Source: Gilvimarinus japonicus (lineage in GTDB: Bacteria > Pseudomonadota > Gammaproteobacteria > Pseudomonadales > Cellvibrionaceae). Taken from it: DNA of 64,000 nucleotides. The first letter of the stretch is position 1. Each line of letters starts with the position of its first letter. The notes under the pieces are model-generated. The model saw only the letters and a program-made list of their open reading frames with translations, was not told where the DNA came from and made no database searches. The stretch spans positions 1,426,001-1,490,000 of the forward strand of contig NZ_AP031500.1 of the NCBI RefSeq assembly GCF_042847215.1. Direction: 5' to 3'. A program made the position numbers and the translations under genes. This document shows positions 44,512-53,019 of this stretch, one piece after another.

Positions 44512-45501
44512 TTAAGCACCCTTGCAACCTCTCAGCTGCTCGAGCTCCTTCTTCTGCGTCAATATAATTCTACGCAGCTGGTTGGTAACTAGTCCTTCAT
44601 AGGTTGTATCCATGTCAGGTCGAGTACAATGACCTTCGTATCGTTGGCGGATACGGTCTGTAGTGAATGGACTCTGCAGACTGAAATTTTCACACATTTG
44701 TTGATGCAGTCTCCCATATTCCAAGGCTTGCTCGAACTCGCTTTGGCTCAATGAAACTGAAGAGGTCACCGGGCCTTTTGACGTCGTCGCAGTCCTACCG
44801 ATGGCTTCGCTGAACTCCAAACCGAGAAAATCACACAGATTTTTCGCGATTTCTGGCGGCTCGCCTTTATACTTATCGTATTCAACGATCATGGTGTTCT
44901 TATCTCTGATGCCGAACTCGACTGCTGCAAGGTTCATTTGATAAACATACTCGGCACTCCTCGTTGCCCAGGTTGTCTCGGATGGTTGTTTGATCAACTT
45001 GTCACCGAGCTCACGACAGAATCTCGGATAATCTGAAGGATAAAAATCATCGCCGAAAAATGAGAACTTGTGCTTGACCGAATTAAGTACATCGATCGGA
45101 TTACGTACCATGAGAATAAATTTTGCCGAAGGGTTCAGGCGCCGAAATAACGTCATGCGTCCGTTGGCGCGTATCAACTTCGCCACGTGTGGCTTGGTGG
45201 GCGTTTTTTGGGCTGCAAAGTGATCGAAAAATTCATTATTCTGGAGCTGGTTCCCAGTTGATGCCCCGCAGAATAGTGGTAGCGAAAGATGATGGTAAAT
45301 CCCGTCTATAGATAATGATGCGGTTTTCCCGAACAATGAACCAACATTCTCATAAAGATCGTTGAAGAGCTCTCTGTTCCAAATAAACGGTTCGTATGTT
45401 GACTTGAAATCGCTTCCAAATTTTTGCAGATACGCTTGTTGTACAAGCCGGTACATCATTGTAGTGCCGGAGCGGCCGACGCCAAACACAAAAACATCCA
45501 T
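44512..45501 (-). CDS. sulfotransferase family protein
   Basis: 329 residues. MDVFVFGVGRSGTTMMYRLV is a textbook PAPS loop. FILMVRNPIDVLNSVKHKFS is the 3'-phosphate strand, and MIVEYDKYKGEPPEIAKNLC with FLGLEF follows, as in sulfotransferases. The C-terminal 60 residues are helical and basic. First gene of the leftward trio sulfotransferase, exostosin-like GT, GT2. It is the sixth sulfotransferase domain of the window. Confidence 0.88.
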   Translation of the reverse strand: MDVFVFGVGRSGTTMMYRLVQQAYLQKFGSDFKSTYEPFIWNRELFNDLYENVGSLFGKTASLSIDGIYHHLSLPLFCGASTGNQLQNNEFFDHFAAQKTPTKPHVAKLIRANGRMTLFRRLNPSAKFILMVRNPIDVLNSVKHKFSFFGDDFYPSDYPRFCRELGDKLIKQPSETTWATRSAEYVYQMNLAAVEFGIRDKNTMIVEYDKYKGEPPEIAKNLCDFLGLEFSEAIGRTATTSKGPVTSSVSLSQSEFEQALEYGRLHQQMCENFSLQSPFTTDRIRQRYEGHCTRPDMDTTYEGLVTNQLRRIILTQKKELEQLRGCKGA

Positions 45502-45689
45502 AATCGCCTTACCTTAAACTCGAACTCGTTATCAGAGCTTATATTAGACCATGCTTCCGCTATCTTGAATGAGGCTTTAATGCCTGCCGACAACTTTCAG
45601 GATGTTGCTAGGCGTACGGCTGCCAAGAAATAGTTGCAGGGCGAGGGTAGGGAGCTTAAGTGCACCGCTTCTTGATTTCAAGTGGTATC

Positions 45690-45855
45690 CACAGGCATGT
45701 AGACAGAGCATACGGCAGAGGGTGTCACAGGGAAAGTGTTTGGATGATGAGTTGGCGGAGGGCTTTTTTGCTTGTTTTAAGTGCGCGTCGAAGCAGTGTT
45801 GGATATTCTCGAGTGCATCACTGTGTTGGTTAGATGTAACGATTGCATTCTAGAT
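45690..45855 (+). pseudogene. possible IS3-family transposase scrap
   Basis: One frame reads RQRVSQGKCLDDELAEGFFA followed by CFK. It lines up with the SMSRKGNCWDNAVAESFFATLK block around the catalytic Glu of IS3-family OrfB. The match is about 22 residues; the following residues do not resemble the usual C-terminus, and the frame stops at 45853. It is not part of a real gene. If correct, the accessory island is bracketed by two degenerate IS3-type transposases in the same orientation. Confidence 0.3.
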
Positions 45856-46054
45856 TGAGTTGTATGAGTTCTAATGCATAGGAAGCAATAGTTAAAGGGA
45901 GCGGGCCGCTTAACTGAGTTGTCGCTTGCTACTTGACCACACCGGCTGAAGGGGAGAAAATTGACAGAATTTTTGGGGCGATCTCTTAGGAATCGGAAAT
46001 GACTCGCGCGTTCGAACGGCGGCTTGGGGTACTTGATAACTGAGTTTCTAGCCC

Positions 46055-46097
46055 GGGCGGCTCTGCTTGCTGTTCCGGATCAGGCAGGATGCCGCCC
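46055..46097 (+). promoter_or_regulatory. stem-loop in the leader of the short tail-fibre-like gene
   Basis: GGGCGGC (46055-46061) pairs with GCCGCCC (46091-46097), with a possible inner CTGC/GCAG stem. It ends 45 nt before the ATG at 46143. No known riboswitch was recognised. Confidence 0.4.
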
Positions 46098-46142
46098 TTC
46101 ATCGAGAAATAGTCAAAATAATAGCCACCAAAAGGTATAGAT

Positions 46143-46820
46143 ATGTCAAATTCACGCGTTGGTCTTTTTGCTGCAGCCCTGGCGCTGACAGCTAGCGCCG
46201 CCTCGTCATACGCTCAGGATGCCCTTTTTATCAACAGTGATGGTAACGTTGGTATTGGCACCAACTCCCCAGAGGGACAGCTGCACACCTATGGAAGTGG
46301 CGTACAGTTGTCCTATTTCGAAAGCGGCGATGGCGGGCCCGTGCAAGTCCGTTTCCGTACCGATAGCGAGAACCGGCGGTTCCTCGCGGTCAACAATGCC
46401 AATCAGGTGAAGTCACAGCTCATCTTCCTCGACGACCGAATCAACTTTGCAGGCCAAACGGTAAGAGGCGAGGATCTTTGGTTGAGTGTCGGTCCCGACG
46501 GGATACTCAGCCAGGGGCCGACCTGCGGCAGCCCCTGCGATGGTGTGTTTGATCCAGAGGTCTTCGAGGTGCCGATTATTGAAGCGCATGCGGCGCAGAT
46601 GTGGACGCAAAAGTACCTGCCCGCTATCGGACCAACAACGCCCGATGAACCGATCAACATGACCGAAAAGATTGGAGGTATTATCCACGAGCTCGAAGTG
46701 GCGCACATCTACATTGAACAGCTTCACGAAAGGCTGAAAGCGCAACAGGCATTGATTGCCGCGCAGTCCGAAAGATTCCAAGCGATGGAGGCGCGCCTAA
46801 GAGCCTTGGAAGAGCAGTGA
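46143..46820 (+). CDS. secreted short tail-fibre-like protein, paralogue of the 35314 gene
   Basis: 225 residues. The signal peptide ends near residue 24 (ASSYA-QD). The mature protein begins ALFINSDGNVGIGTNSPEGQ, the tail-spike GNVGIGTxxP pattern. VQVRFRTDSENRRFLAVNNA then matches VQLRFKSDSTNRRFLAVNSD in the 35314 product. A Cys pair (CGSPC) and a C-terminal coiled coil (LEVAHIYIEQLHERLKAQQA) follow. It is like the C-terminal third of its relative without the long fibre. The two relatives flank the accessory island. Probably an exported trimeric fibre cap or cofactor; function unknown. Confidence 0.75.
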   Translation: MSNSRVGLFAAALALTASAASSYAQDALFINSDGNVGIGTNSPEGQLHTYGSGVQLSYFESGDGGPVQVRFRTDSENRRFLAVNNANQVKSQLIFLDDRINFAGQTVRGEDLWLSVGPDGILSQGPTCGSPCDGVFDPEVFEVPIIEAHAAQMWTQKYLPAIGPTTPDEPINMTEKIGGIIHELEVAHIYIEQLHERLKAQQALIAAQSERFQAMEARLRALEEQ

Positions 46821-46937
46821 TATCAGCGGCCACGGCTTTGTTTTTTGGGGTTGTATGATCTTTGTGCCTGCCGATATTAAAGCCGCCACTGGCTCCTCCG
46901 TAAAGGCGATGAGATGGAGCTGGCAAGCTTCTAGGGT

Positions 46938-48155
46938 TTAATTGGCCACCGGTTTTGTTAGATCGTTGTAGATTTCCGCAATCGCCTCTGCCGAAGCTTC
47001 GATGCTGAACGCTTCTCTGAACCGAGCCAGACCGGCGGCCCCCATAGCTTTGCATTGAGCTCGGTTGGTTTGCAGTCGGTTAAGGGCGCCAGCTAGCGCG
47101 TCAATATCGTTAGGCGGTACCACAAGGCCTGTGTCTTCGTGTTGCACAACCCAAGACATACCTGTGCCTGGTACTGCCGTGACCACGCAGGCTTTGCTTC
47201 GGGCCATCGCCTCCAGCAGCACTACCCCAAACGCCTCTGTGCGCTCGATGGAGGGCAGGCACAGGCAGTCGCTGGCGCGCAGTCGCTGATCTAGGCCCTG
47301 GTCTGATACGTTGCCCAGTAGTGTTACGCGATCGCTCAGTTGCAGCTGCTCTATCAGTGCGCAGAGCTCCTGCTTGCACTCGCCGTCACCGACGATGTCT
47401 AGGGTCACATCGGGACATTGCGCCAGTGCCCGTAAAAGTACATCAAAACCTTTGTAGTAGGCGAGCCGGCCCACGGCAATCACGCGCAGTGGGGACCCTT
47501 GCTCCGATGATGCAACGGGCGCAGTGGTTGCTGGCCGTGGTTCGGGAATACCCAAGGGGACTACCCGGCAGCGCTGGAGATAGGGCTGCAAGGTTGGACT
47601 GCTTTGCCGGTAAGCGGGTGAGGTGGCAATAATCACCGCAGCTCGGCGCAGCACCCACCGCTCAAACGGTTGGTAGAGGCGGTAAAACCACCGCAGCCCT
47701 CGGTGCAGCGCCGCCACTGGTACATCCGCATGCCAGTGCACAACCCATGGAATTCGGCGGGCACGCGGCAACAGTAGCGCCCAAAAGGCTGAGACATTGG
47801 GTAAATGTAAGTGCAACACTGCTGGGGATTCATCACGTAAAAGGCGATTGAGTTGCCAGGGAAACCCGGGGCTGATTGGCGTAAACAGAAGGTTGGCCCA
47901 GACGGCAACGCGGACGACTTTGGGGTTATCGGCTGCGGTTTCTGTGGGCTCTGTTTGGGCGCCCTTGGGGGAGGCGTGCACCAGCGCCTGACAATGAATG
48001 CCCTGGGTTTGATGCGCCGAGAGCAGATCCCGCAGATAGGTTTCCATGCCGCCGCGGTGGGGCGGGTAGAACTTGCCAACATGCAAAGCGGTGGTGCTCG
48101 GAGAAGGTTTAGAGGTCAATTGCCTGGATCCGCAAGTTAGAGAATGAATGGCCAA
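46938..48155 (-). CDS. family 4 glycosyltransferase
   Basis: 405 residues. LHVGKFYPPHRGGMETYLRD is the N-terminal GT-B signature with the Gly-Gly acceptor loop. VVHWHADVP, RVIAVGRLAYYKGFDVLLRA and TEAFGVVLLEAMARSKACVV (E-x7-E) complete the family pattern. Soluble or membrane-associated. The first 25 residues precede the usual start of the fold and no strong ribosome site is visible, so a later start is possible. Follows the unknown 48274-50178 gene on the same strand after 118 bp. Confidence 0.9.
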   Translation of the reverse strand: MAIHSLTCGSRQLTSKPSPSTTALHVGKFYPPHRGGMETYLRDLLSAHQTQGIHCQALVHASPKGAQTEPTETAADNPKVVRVAVWANLLFTPISPGFPWQLNRLLRDESPAVLHLHLPNVSAFWALLLPRARRIPWVVHWHADVPVAALHRGLRWFYRLYQPFERWVLRRAAVIIATSPAYRQSSPTLQPYLQRCRVVPLGIPEPRPATTAPVASSEQGSPLRVIAVGRLAYYKGFDVLLRALAQCPDVTLDIVGDGECKQELCALIEQLQLSDRVTLLGNVSDQGLDQRLRASDCLCLPSIERTEAFGVVLLEAMARSKACVVTAVPGTGMSWVVQHEDTGLVVPPNDIDALAGALNRLQTNRAQCKAMGAAGLARFREAFSIEASAEAIAEIYNDLTKPVAN

Positions 48156-48273
48156 TTTATTGTGTTAATAAAGCCTACCACCCAATAGGGGGTGTCGGTC
48201 TGGTGCGCTTGGTTTGCCGGCGCGCCCAGTACTGTATGGCTGAGCGTAAGCCGGCGGTGGACGCGCGCAGCGA

Positions 48274-50178
48274 TTAAGAACGCTTGAGGATTCCCCATTT
48301 TTGCAGCCGTTGAGTGAGCGCCGATGGCGCCTTGTCCTCTGTGCGCGAATAATGGGGGGGATGCTTGTCTTTCGCCATAGCCAGCGCCTGGGGCTCGCCA
48401 ATCTGCTGGCAATACTCCCAGGCGGTTTGCCAACTGGCGAGTGCCTGGCTGTAGCGGCCAGCGCGCCGGCGTGCCTGAATAAGAATCGAGGCCAACTGCT
48501 CTTGGTCTGTATCTAAGCCTTGGCGGCATCGTGTTAGCAGCAGCTGCATGTCTTCGGCCAAATAGGCGGGAGGTTGCAGTGCCTGTAAATTCTGCGTTAG
48601 TTGCTGCGCCATACTGCTGCGATCGGCGCTTAAGTGAAACCGGTAGTCGGCTGCCAATGTCGCCTCGGGGGCTTGCGCCACAGCTTGTAGGGATTTGCCT
48701 AACCACTGCAAACGCGTATCTGGATCGGCATTGGGTATGGCATGACGCAGCTTGCGAAGGTAGTGGGTGAGTAGCAAATTGGCGTCCGTAGCGACAGGGC
48801 TAAGCAATTTGTCACGATCGAATTGCCGCGACCGCTCTGGTACATGCTTAAGCATCCAGGGGAGCTGGGCGAACAAACAGTCCGGATACACTCCACACGC
48901 CAGCTCGGCAAAAATTGTGTCTTCGCCGCGACCATTGGGAATGGTCGGCGGCATCAGCTGTCGATTATCCACCCCTGTTAAAGGGGTAAGCAGCGAGTGG
49001 TGCGATAACAGCTGGAAGCCTTGGGGCTTGCGTGTCAGTAGGCGCTGGGACACTAATGTCTGGTAAGCGTCTTCGCTTTGCAGCCAGGGGGTCAATTGCT
49101 CTGGCGGTTGTGTGTAGAGCCAGCTGGCCTGACCGGTACCTGGGTCTCCCAAAATGCCGTTGATGCTGAGCTTAACTTTTGCGTGTGGCTTTAGTGTGTG
49201 CAGTCCGATACTGGTAATGGGCTGCCAAAAAGTCTCGGGTTGAGTGGCCTGCGCAACCAGCGTAGACAGGGGTTGCCCCAGCCAGCGACTGTGGTCTGCC
49301 AGCGGGTCAATATCCAAGGGCGACCAGGCGCTCTCCATGGCCTCGGTGCTGGGATACATGCGCCAGTGGGCTTCCTCTTTATGAGCACCGCCTATGCTGA
49401 CGCTGCCCATCTTTGATGCTTCCTGCGGGTCGCCGTAGGGGGTCAACTGAGCGTCGTCGTCCATTATTGCCGTGGCCGTTCCGGCACTCAGTAGCAGGGC
49501 GGTATTGAACGTGGCACCGGCGGTCATTTCGGGGTCATCCGGGTCACCGTTAAGCCACCAGCGTAGATCCTGTGCGTCGGCGCCGGACGCCGCCGCCAAA
49601 GCGTCCGCTAAGCGTTCCCGATCGGCTCGTGTAATGTGGATCAGATCCGGGGACAAGCGTTGGCGCCAGGACGCCAGCAGAGTCCGGGTAAGCTCCAGGT
49701 CTGATTCTTCGCGGGCGTCGTCCACCACTACCAAGGTGTGTACCGAGGCGCCGGTGCGTCCGGATTGCAGGCTTTGCAGTAGACGCTCCAGTGCTTGCGG
49801 ACAGCGATAGGTGCGCACATAGAGGGTTTTGATGCCCACGGGTTCGGGGGTAGGTTGGGCGGGCTCGGTGAAGTGTTGGCTGAGCTTTGCGGCGTCTACC
49901 AATAGGCCTTGTTCCACCATGTGCTCCAGGCCTTGCCGCAGCTGTTGGGCATAGTTCTGCAAGTCTGGCATCTTCTCAATGGCGACCGCAACATGCTCGT
50001 CGAGGCTACGCCACCGGTTGCACAGAATCAGTACGTTCGAGAGAGTCTCGTGCAGTGGTTGGGCTTTAAGGTCGTTTTGGCGGAGCACCATCCGTTCTGC
50101 GTCGTGCAGGGGCCAGCTGGCGAAAGGTAGAGCAATATACTGGGTCTCAGCGCCAGTTTGAGCGTTTTGTACAGCCAT
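48274..50178 (-). CDS. large protein with PqqD-like N-terminus and GT-A-like domain, function unknown
   Basis: 634 residues, not firmly recognised. Residues 40-100 (LSNVLILCNRWRSLDEHVAV to EHMVEQGLLV) resemble a PqqD/RRE-type winged helix. Residues 115-340 resemble a GT-A transferase: GIKTLYVRTYRCPQALERLL, HTLVVVDDAREES, and an acidic metal site TAIMDDDAQLTPYG. NGRGEDTIFAELACGVYPDC later resembles the acceptor-side acidic loop. The C-terminal 150 residues are helical. No signal peptide or span. The neighbour is a GT4, so a glycan or glycopeptide role is likely; a peptide-recognising domain on a glycosyltransferase would be notable. Confidence 0.5.
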   Translation of the reverse strand: MAVQNAQTGAETQYIALPFASWPLHDAERMVLRQNDLKAQPLHETLSNVLILCNRWRSLDEHVAVAIEKMPDLQNYAQQLRQGLEHMVEQGLLVDAAKLSQHFTEPAQPTPEPVGIKTLYVRTYRCPQALERLLQSLQSGRTGASVHTLVVVDDAREESDLELTRTLLASWRQRLSPDLIHITRADRERLADALAAASGADAQDLRWWLNGDPDDPEMTAGATFNTALLLSAGTATAIMDDDAQLTPYGDPQEASKMGSVSIGGAHKEEAHWRMYPSTEAMESAWSPLDIDPLADHSRWLGQPLSTLVAQATQPETFWQPITSIGLHTLKPHAKVKLSINGILGDPGTGQASWLYTQPPEQLTPWLQSEDAYQTLVSQRLLTRKPQGFQLLSHHSLLTPLTGVDNRQLMPPTIPNGRGEDTIFAELACGVYPDCLFAQLPWMLKHVPERSRQFDRDKLLSPVATDANLLLTHYLRKLRHAIPNADPDTRLQWLGKSLQAVAQAPEATLAADYRFHLSADRSSMAQQLTQNLQALQPPAYLAEDMQLLLTRCRQGLDTDQEQLASILIQARRRAGRYSQALASWQTAWEYCQQIGEPQALAMAKDKHPPHYSRTEDKAPSALTQRLQKWGILKRS

Positions 50179-50541
50179 AGATATCCTTTGCGGTACGATC
50201 GAGGGCCGCGAGACGACCCAACATCAGCCGGGCATATTATCGCGACCGCCCTAGATCAGCAAGTTCGAGCCCCCAGCAATAGGTGAGCCAGAGCACAGGG
50301 CAACGTGTTTCCATGTAAAAAATACGCCTAGTAACCCAGTGGGCTTTTAGGATTAAAAAGGGCATGGTGGCAAACGCCAAGGCGTGCCCGTTTCGCCGAT
50401 ACTAGCTAAGCGTGTTGTGCCCTTAAGCGAAGCGCGTCAGGGGGGTATGTTTAGTTGTTCAGCAATTTTTAAGCGCTTGCCTATGGCCGCTTTTTAAAGC
50501 GACAATTCGCTCTGATAACACACTAATAAAAAGGGATTGCT
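50179..50541. promoter_or_regulatory. divergent intergenic region with palindromes
   Basis: 363 bp between the leftward 48274 gene and the rightward YdbS-like gene. A hairpin-capable stretch lies near 50368-50394 (GGGCA, TGGC, loop AAAC, GCCA, TGCCC). A short palindrome CGCTTT-TT-AAAGCG (50488-50501) sits about 40 bp before the ATG and could be an operator. No gene seen. Confidence 0.4.
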
Positions 50542-51078
50542 ATGCCACAGGCTGATACGGTTGTTACCGATGAGGTTCTACCTCCATTACTCGACGAGCC
50601 TTGGCGCCCGATTGATCTGGCCTACTGCTCGGTTCTGCGTATCGTTGTTCTTATCTACTTACTGGTTATTACCGTTGCGGGCTTGGCGTTTGTGTGGCTT
50701 ACCGACCCTGTGGCGTTGTCGGCTGTGGCCAGCGGTTTGGGCGCCGTGTATTTGTTAGGACTGTTTTTATTGTTGGTGTGGGCACCGCGCCGGGTAAAAC
50801 ACACCCAGTATTTATTGCGCGAACAAGACGTGCATGTACGCGTTGGTTTTTGGTGGCACTCGACCACCTCGGCGGGCAATAATCGTGTGCAACATACCGA
50901 GGTGACGCAAGGGCCGTTAGAGCGTTTGTACGGTTTAAGCAAGTTGGTGGTGTATACCGCCGGCGGCAATCAATCCGATGTAAAAATTCCTGGTTTGCCT
51001 ACCGCTACCGCCCATCGGCTCAAAAATTATCTTACCGAGAAAGTGGTGGCAGAGGAGCTGCTCGATGCGGCCGAATAA
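50542..51078 (+). CDS. YdbS-like bacterial PH-domain membrane protein
   Basis: 178 residues. Two hydrophobic spans (VVLIYLLVITVAGLAFVW and GAVYLLGLFLLLVWA) are followed by a soluble domain RRVKHTQYLLREQDVHVRVG and RVQHTEVTQGPLERLYGLSK. That is the bPH2 (YdbS) signature, with the PLERxxGL turn. The pair YdbS-YdbT is widespread; their role is not settled, though a link to envelope stress or bacteriocin resistance is reported for relatives. It overlaps the YdbT-like gene by 14 bp. Confidence 0.85.
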   Translation: MPQADTVVTDEVLPPLLDEPWRPIDLAYCSVLRIVVLIYLLVITVAGLAFVWLTDPVALSAVASGLGAVYLLGLFLLLVWAPRRVKHTQYLLREQDVHVRVGFWWHSTTSAGNNRVQHTEVTQGPLERLYGLSKLVVYTAGGNQSDVKIPGLPTATAHRLKNYLTEKVVAEELLDAAE

Positions 51079-52552
51079 CGAGTGGCAGCGAGTATCGCCC
51101 ATTGCTACGGTTTACTTTTTTATTAAATCTTTACCACACTTAGTGAATTTTTGGCCGGCGTTAGTGCCGCTGTTTGCCGGTGGCGAGCAATTGCGCACAA
51201 TGGCGTTAACCTATGGTGTGCCGGTGGTGTTATTACTGCTGCTGGTGGGGGTGTTCTTACAGTACTGGTTTTTTAGTTTTAAAGTAGAAGAAAAGCACTT
51301 GACGTTGCGCTCGGGTGTGTTAAGTCGCAAGCGCTTAACGTTAGATTTTGAACGGGTGCAACAAGCCGATATCGCTCACCCGTTTTACTTTCGTCCTTTT
51401 GGTTTGGCCACACTAGGCTTTGAGAGTGCAGGCTCCGCCCAGCAAGAGGTGGATGTCCCGGGGCTTACTGTTGCGGCTGCCGAGAACTTGCGTCACTTAG
51501 TGTTGGAGCAGGCGGACAGCGCGCCGTCCGACCCCGGTGCTGAATCTGTCACGGCCACAGCCGCCGCCGATTTTTCATTGCGTTTGTCGCCGGCCGAGAT
51601 CGTTCGCTATGGCTTAATGCACAATACCTTGTTGTATTTGGCCCCGCTGGCCGCACCGTTGGGTCAGTATATCGGCCCGCTGCTAGAGTCGTCCGTGGCT
51701 TCGCTTGAGCACTCGCAAGTTTACGGGTTGATTACCTGGGTGAGTGATAATTTGGCGGTCTCAGTGACTTTGGTGTTGGCACTGTTGGCGGTGCTCGCCG
51801 GTACGGCGCTATTGTTTGGCTGCTCAGTCGTGTTAGCGCTGGTGCGTTTTTGGGGTTATCACTTAACTCGTGTCGGTGAGCGATTTCAGTACCGGGCCGG
51901 TTTAACAACCATTCGTACCCGGGGCTTTAAGCATTACAAACTACAAAAAGTCACTATTGTTCAGGGCGTGATGGCGCGTCTGTTGAGCCGCTATCGCGTG
52001 CTGATTAGTAAAGCCGGCAGCTTTGGTGCGTCGCAGGTACAAAATAACCAGCGTTTTGAAGTGCCCGTACTGGATCTTGTTAATCTGCTGTTGCTGCGCG
52101 GCGAGCTATCGCTACCGTCGGCTCAATGGCAGCGCGTAAGCCGTTTTTATTTGGTGTTGCCGGTGTTGCTACTGAGTATGCTGGTTGGCGTTGCTGTGCT
52201 GATCGGTTGCTTTGCGCTGGGTGCCTTGGCGCTACTGGGCTTGCTGTTTATTCCTATGGTTGCGCTGTGCTATTGGCGCCGTTGGTGTTGCCTGGGCTTT
52301 TACCGCAGCGCCGATTGGCTGGCACTACGCACCGGTTTTATTGGTTTTACCGAGCGCTGGTTGCCCACGGGCAAACTGCAAAAAATGCGCGTTGTCGCGA
52401 CACCTTTGTCTCGCTGTTTTGGGTTGGTGCATTTACAAGTATGGAGCGCCGATGGCGTTACCACGATCCCTTGCTTACCTACCGCCGTGGCCAATCGATT
52501 GCGCGACTCGCTGCTCGGCGATGTGGTGAACTACCGCCGTGTTTGGTTGTAA
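51065..52552 (+). CDS. YdbT-like bacterial PH-domain membrane protein
   Basis: 495 residues with about six hydrophobic spans in three pairs and three bPH2 units: LTLRSGVLSRKRLTLDFERV with QQADIAHPFYFRPFGLATLG; RAGLTTIRTRGFKHYKLQKV; and LRTGFIGFTERWLPTGKLQK. Each has the hinge where PH-like strands follow a membrane pair, as in YdbT. Overlaps the YdbS-like gene by 14 bp, so coupled translation. Inner-membrane protein. Confidence 0.85.
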   Translation: MRPNNEWQRVSPIATVYFFIKSLPHLVNFWPALVPLFAGGEQLRTMALTYGVPVVLLLLLVGVFLQYWFFSFKVEEKHLTLRSGVLSRKRLTLDFERVQQADIAHPFYFRPFGLATLGFESAGSAQQEVDVPGLTVAAAENLRHLVLEQADSAPSDPGAESVTATAAADFSLRLSPAEIVRYGLMHNTLLYLAPLAAPLGQYIGPLLESSVASLEHSQVYGLITWVSDNLAVSVTLVLALLAVLAGTALLFGCSVVLALVRFWGYHLTRVGERFQYRAGLTTIRTRGFKHYKLQKVTIVQGVMARLLSRYRVLISKAGSFGASQVQNNQRFEVPVLDLVNLLLLRGELSLPSAQWQRVSRFYLVLPVLLLSMLVGVAVLIGCFALGALALLGLLFIPMVALCYWRRWCCLGFYRSADWLALRTGFIGFTERWLPTGKLQKMRVVATPLSRCFGLVHLQVWSADGVTTIPCLPTAVANRLRDSLLGDVVNYRRVWL

Positions 52553-52586
52553 GCTTTTAACTTTTCCTTTGATCTAGGGCGCGATT

Positions 52587-52976
52587 ATGAGCGATGTTTT
52601 GCTGTATCAAGCCGCCAACACCATCGAGGGGCAGATGATTGTTGATGTGTTGGCGCAAACCGGTATCGAGGCGCGTATACAAGGCGCTTACTTGCAAGGT
52701 GGTATTGGCGAGTTGCAGGCTTTGGGGGTAGTGCGGGTGATGGTGGCCGAGCAAGATTACGCGCGAGCCCGTGAAGTGACGGACCAGTGGGACCAAACAC
52801 CGGTGCCAGCAAGCGCGGACCCGGAACGTTTGCACTCAGAAGGTCACTATTGTCAAAGCGAGCGTGAGGCGGGCACAAATAGAGCCGGACAAGTTAGGTC
52901 GTCGCGGGTTTTGTGGGGGGTGTTGATAGGTACTGTAATGGCGGTGGCATGGTTGATATTTATTGCCAAGACATAA
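52587..52976 (+). CDS. DUF2007-type small protein with C-terminal membrane anchor
   Basis: 129 residues. Residues 1-65 (LLYQAANTIEGQMIVDVLAQ, ending VRVMVAEQDYARAREVTDQW) match the DUF2007 domain, an alpha/beta fold of proteins called putative signal-transducing proteins. A polar linker and a single hydrophobic span (LWGVLIGTVMAVAWLIFIA) close the protein. It follows the YdbS/YdbT pair after 34 bp and may share the operon. Ends at a bidirectional terminator. Confidence 0.75.
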   Translation: MSDVLLYQAANTIEGQMIVDVLAQTGIEARIQGAYLQGGIGELQALGVVRVMVAEQDYARAREVTDQWDQTPVPASADPERLHSEGHYCQSEREAGTNRAGQVRSSRVLWGVLIGTVMAVAWLIFIAKT

Positions 52977-53007
52977 AAAAGGGCCGCTTTTCAGTGGCCC
53001 CTTTTTT
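52975..53007. terminator. bidirectional intrinsic terminator
   Basis: A run of six A, then GGGCC-GC, loop TTTTCA, GT-GGCCC, and six T. It serves both the rightward DUF2007 gene (whose stop it overlaps) and the leftward deaD gene. Confidence 0.85.
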
Positions 53008-53019
53008 AGTTTGCGTTCA

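Larger units (their letters stand above)
45502..46142. other. intergenic region with possible IS scrap and structured leader
   Basis: 641 bp between a leftward sulfotransferase and the rightward 46143 gene, so promoters for both are expected. It contains a possible IS3 remnant (45690-45855) and the long-range GGGCGGC/GCCGCCC stem at 46055-46097. Nothing else was recognised. Confidence 0.5.

Noticed and set aside
45602..45853. 83-codon open frame as a real small gene.
   Set aside because: No ribosome site or domain; its only recognisable part resembles a fragment of an IS3 transposase, so it is listed as a possible scrap instead.
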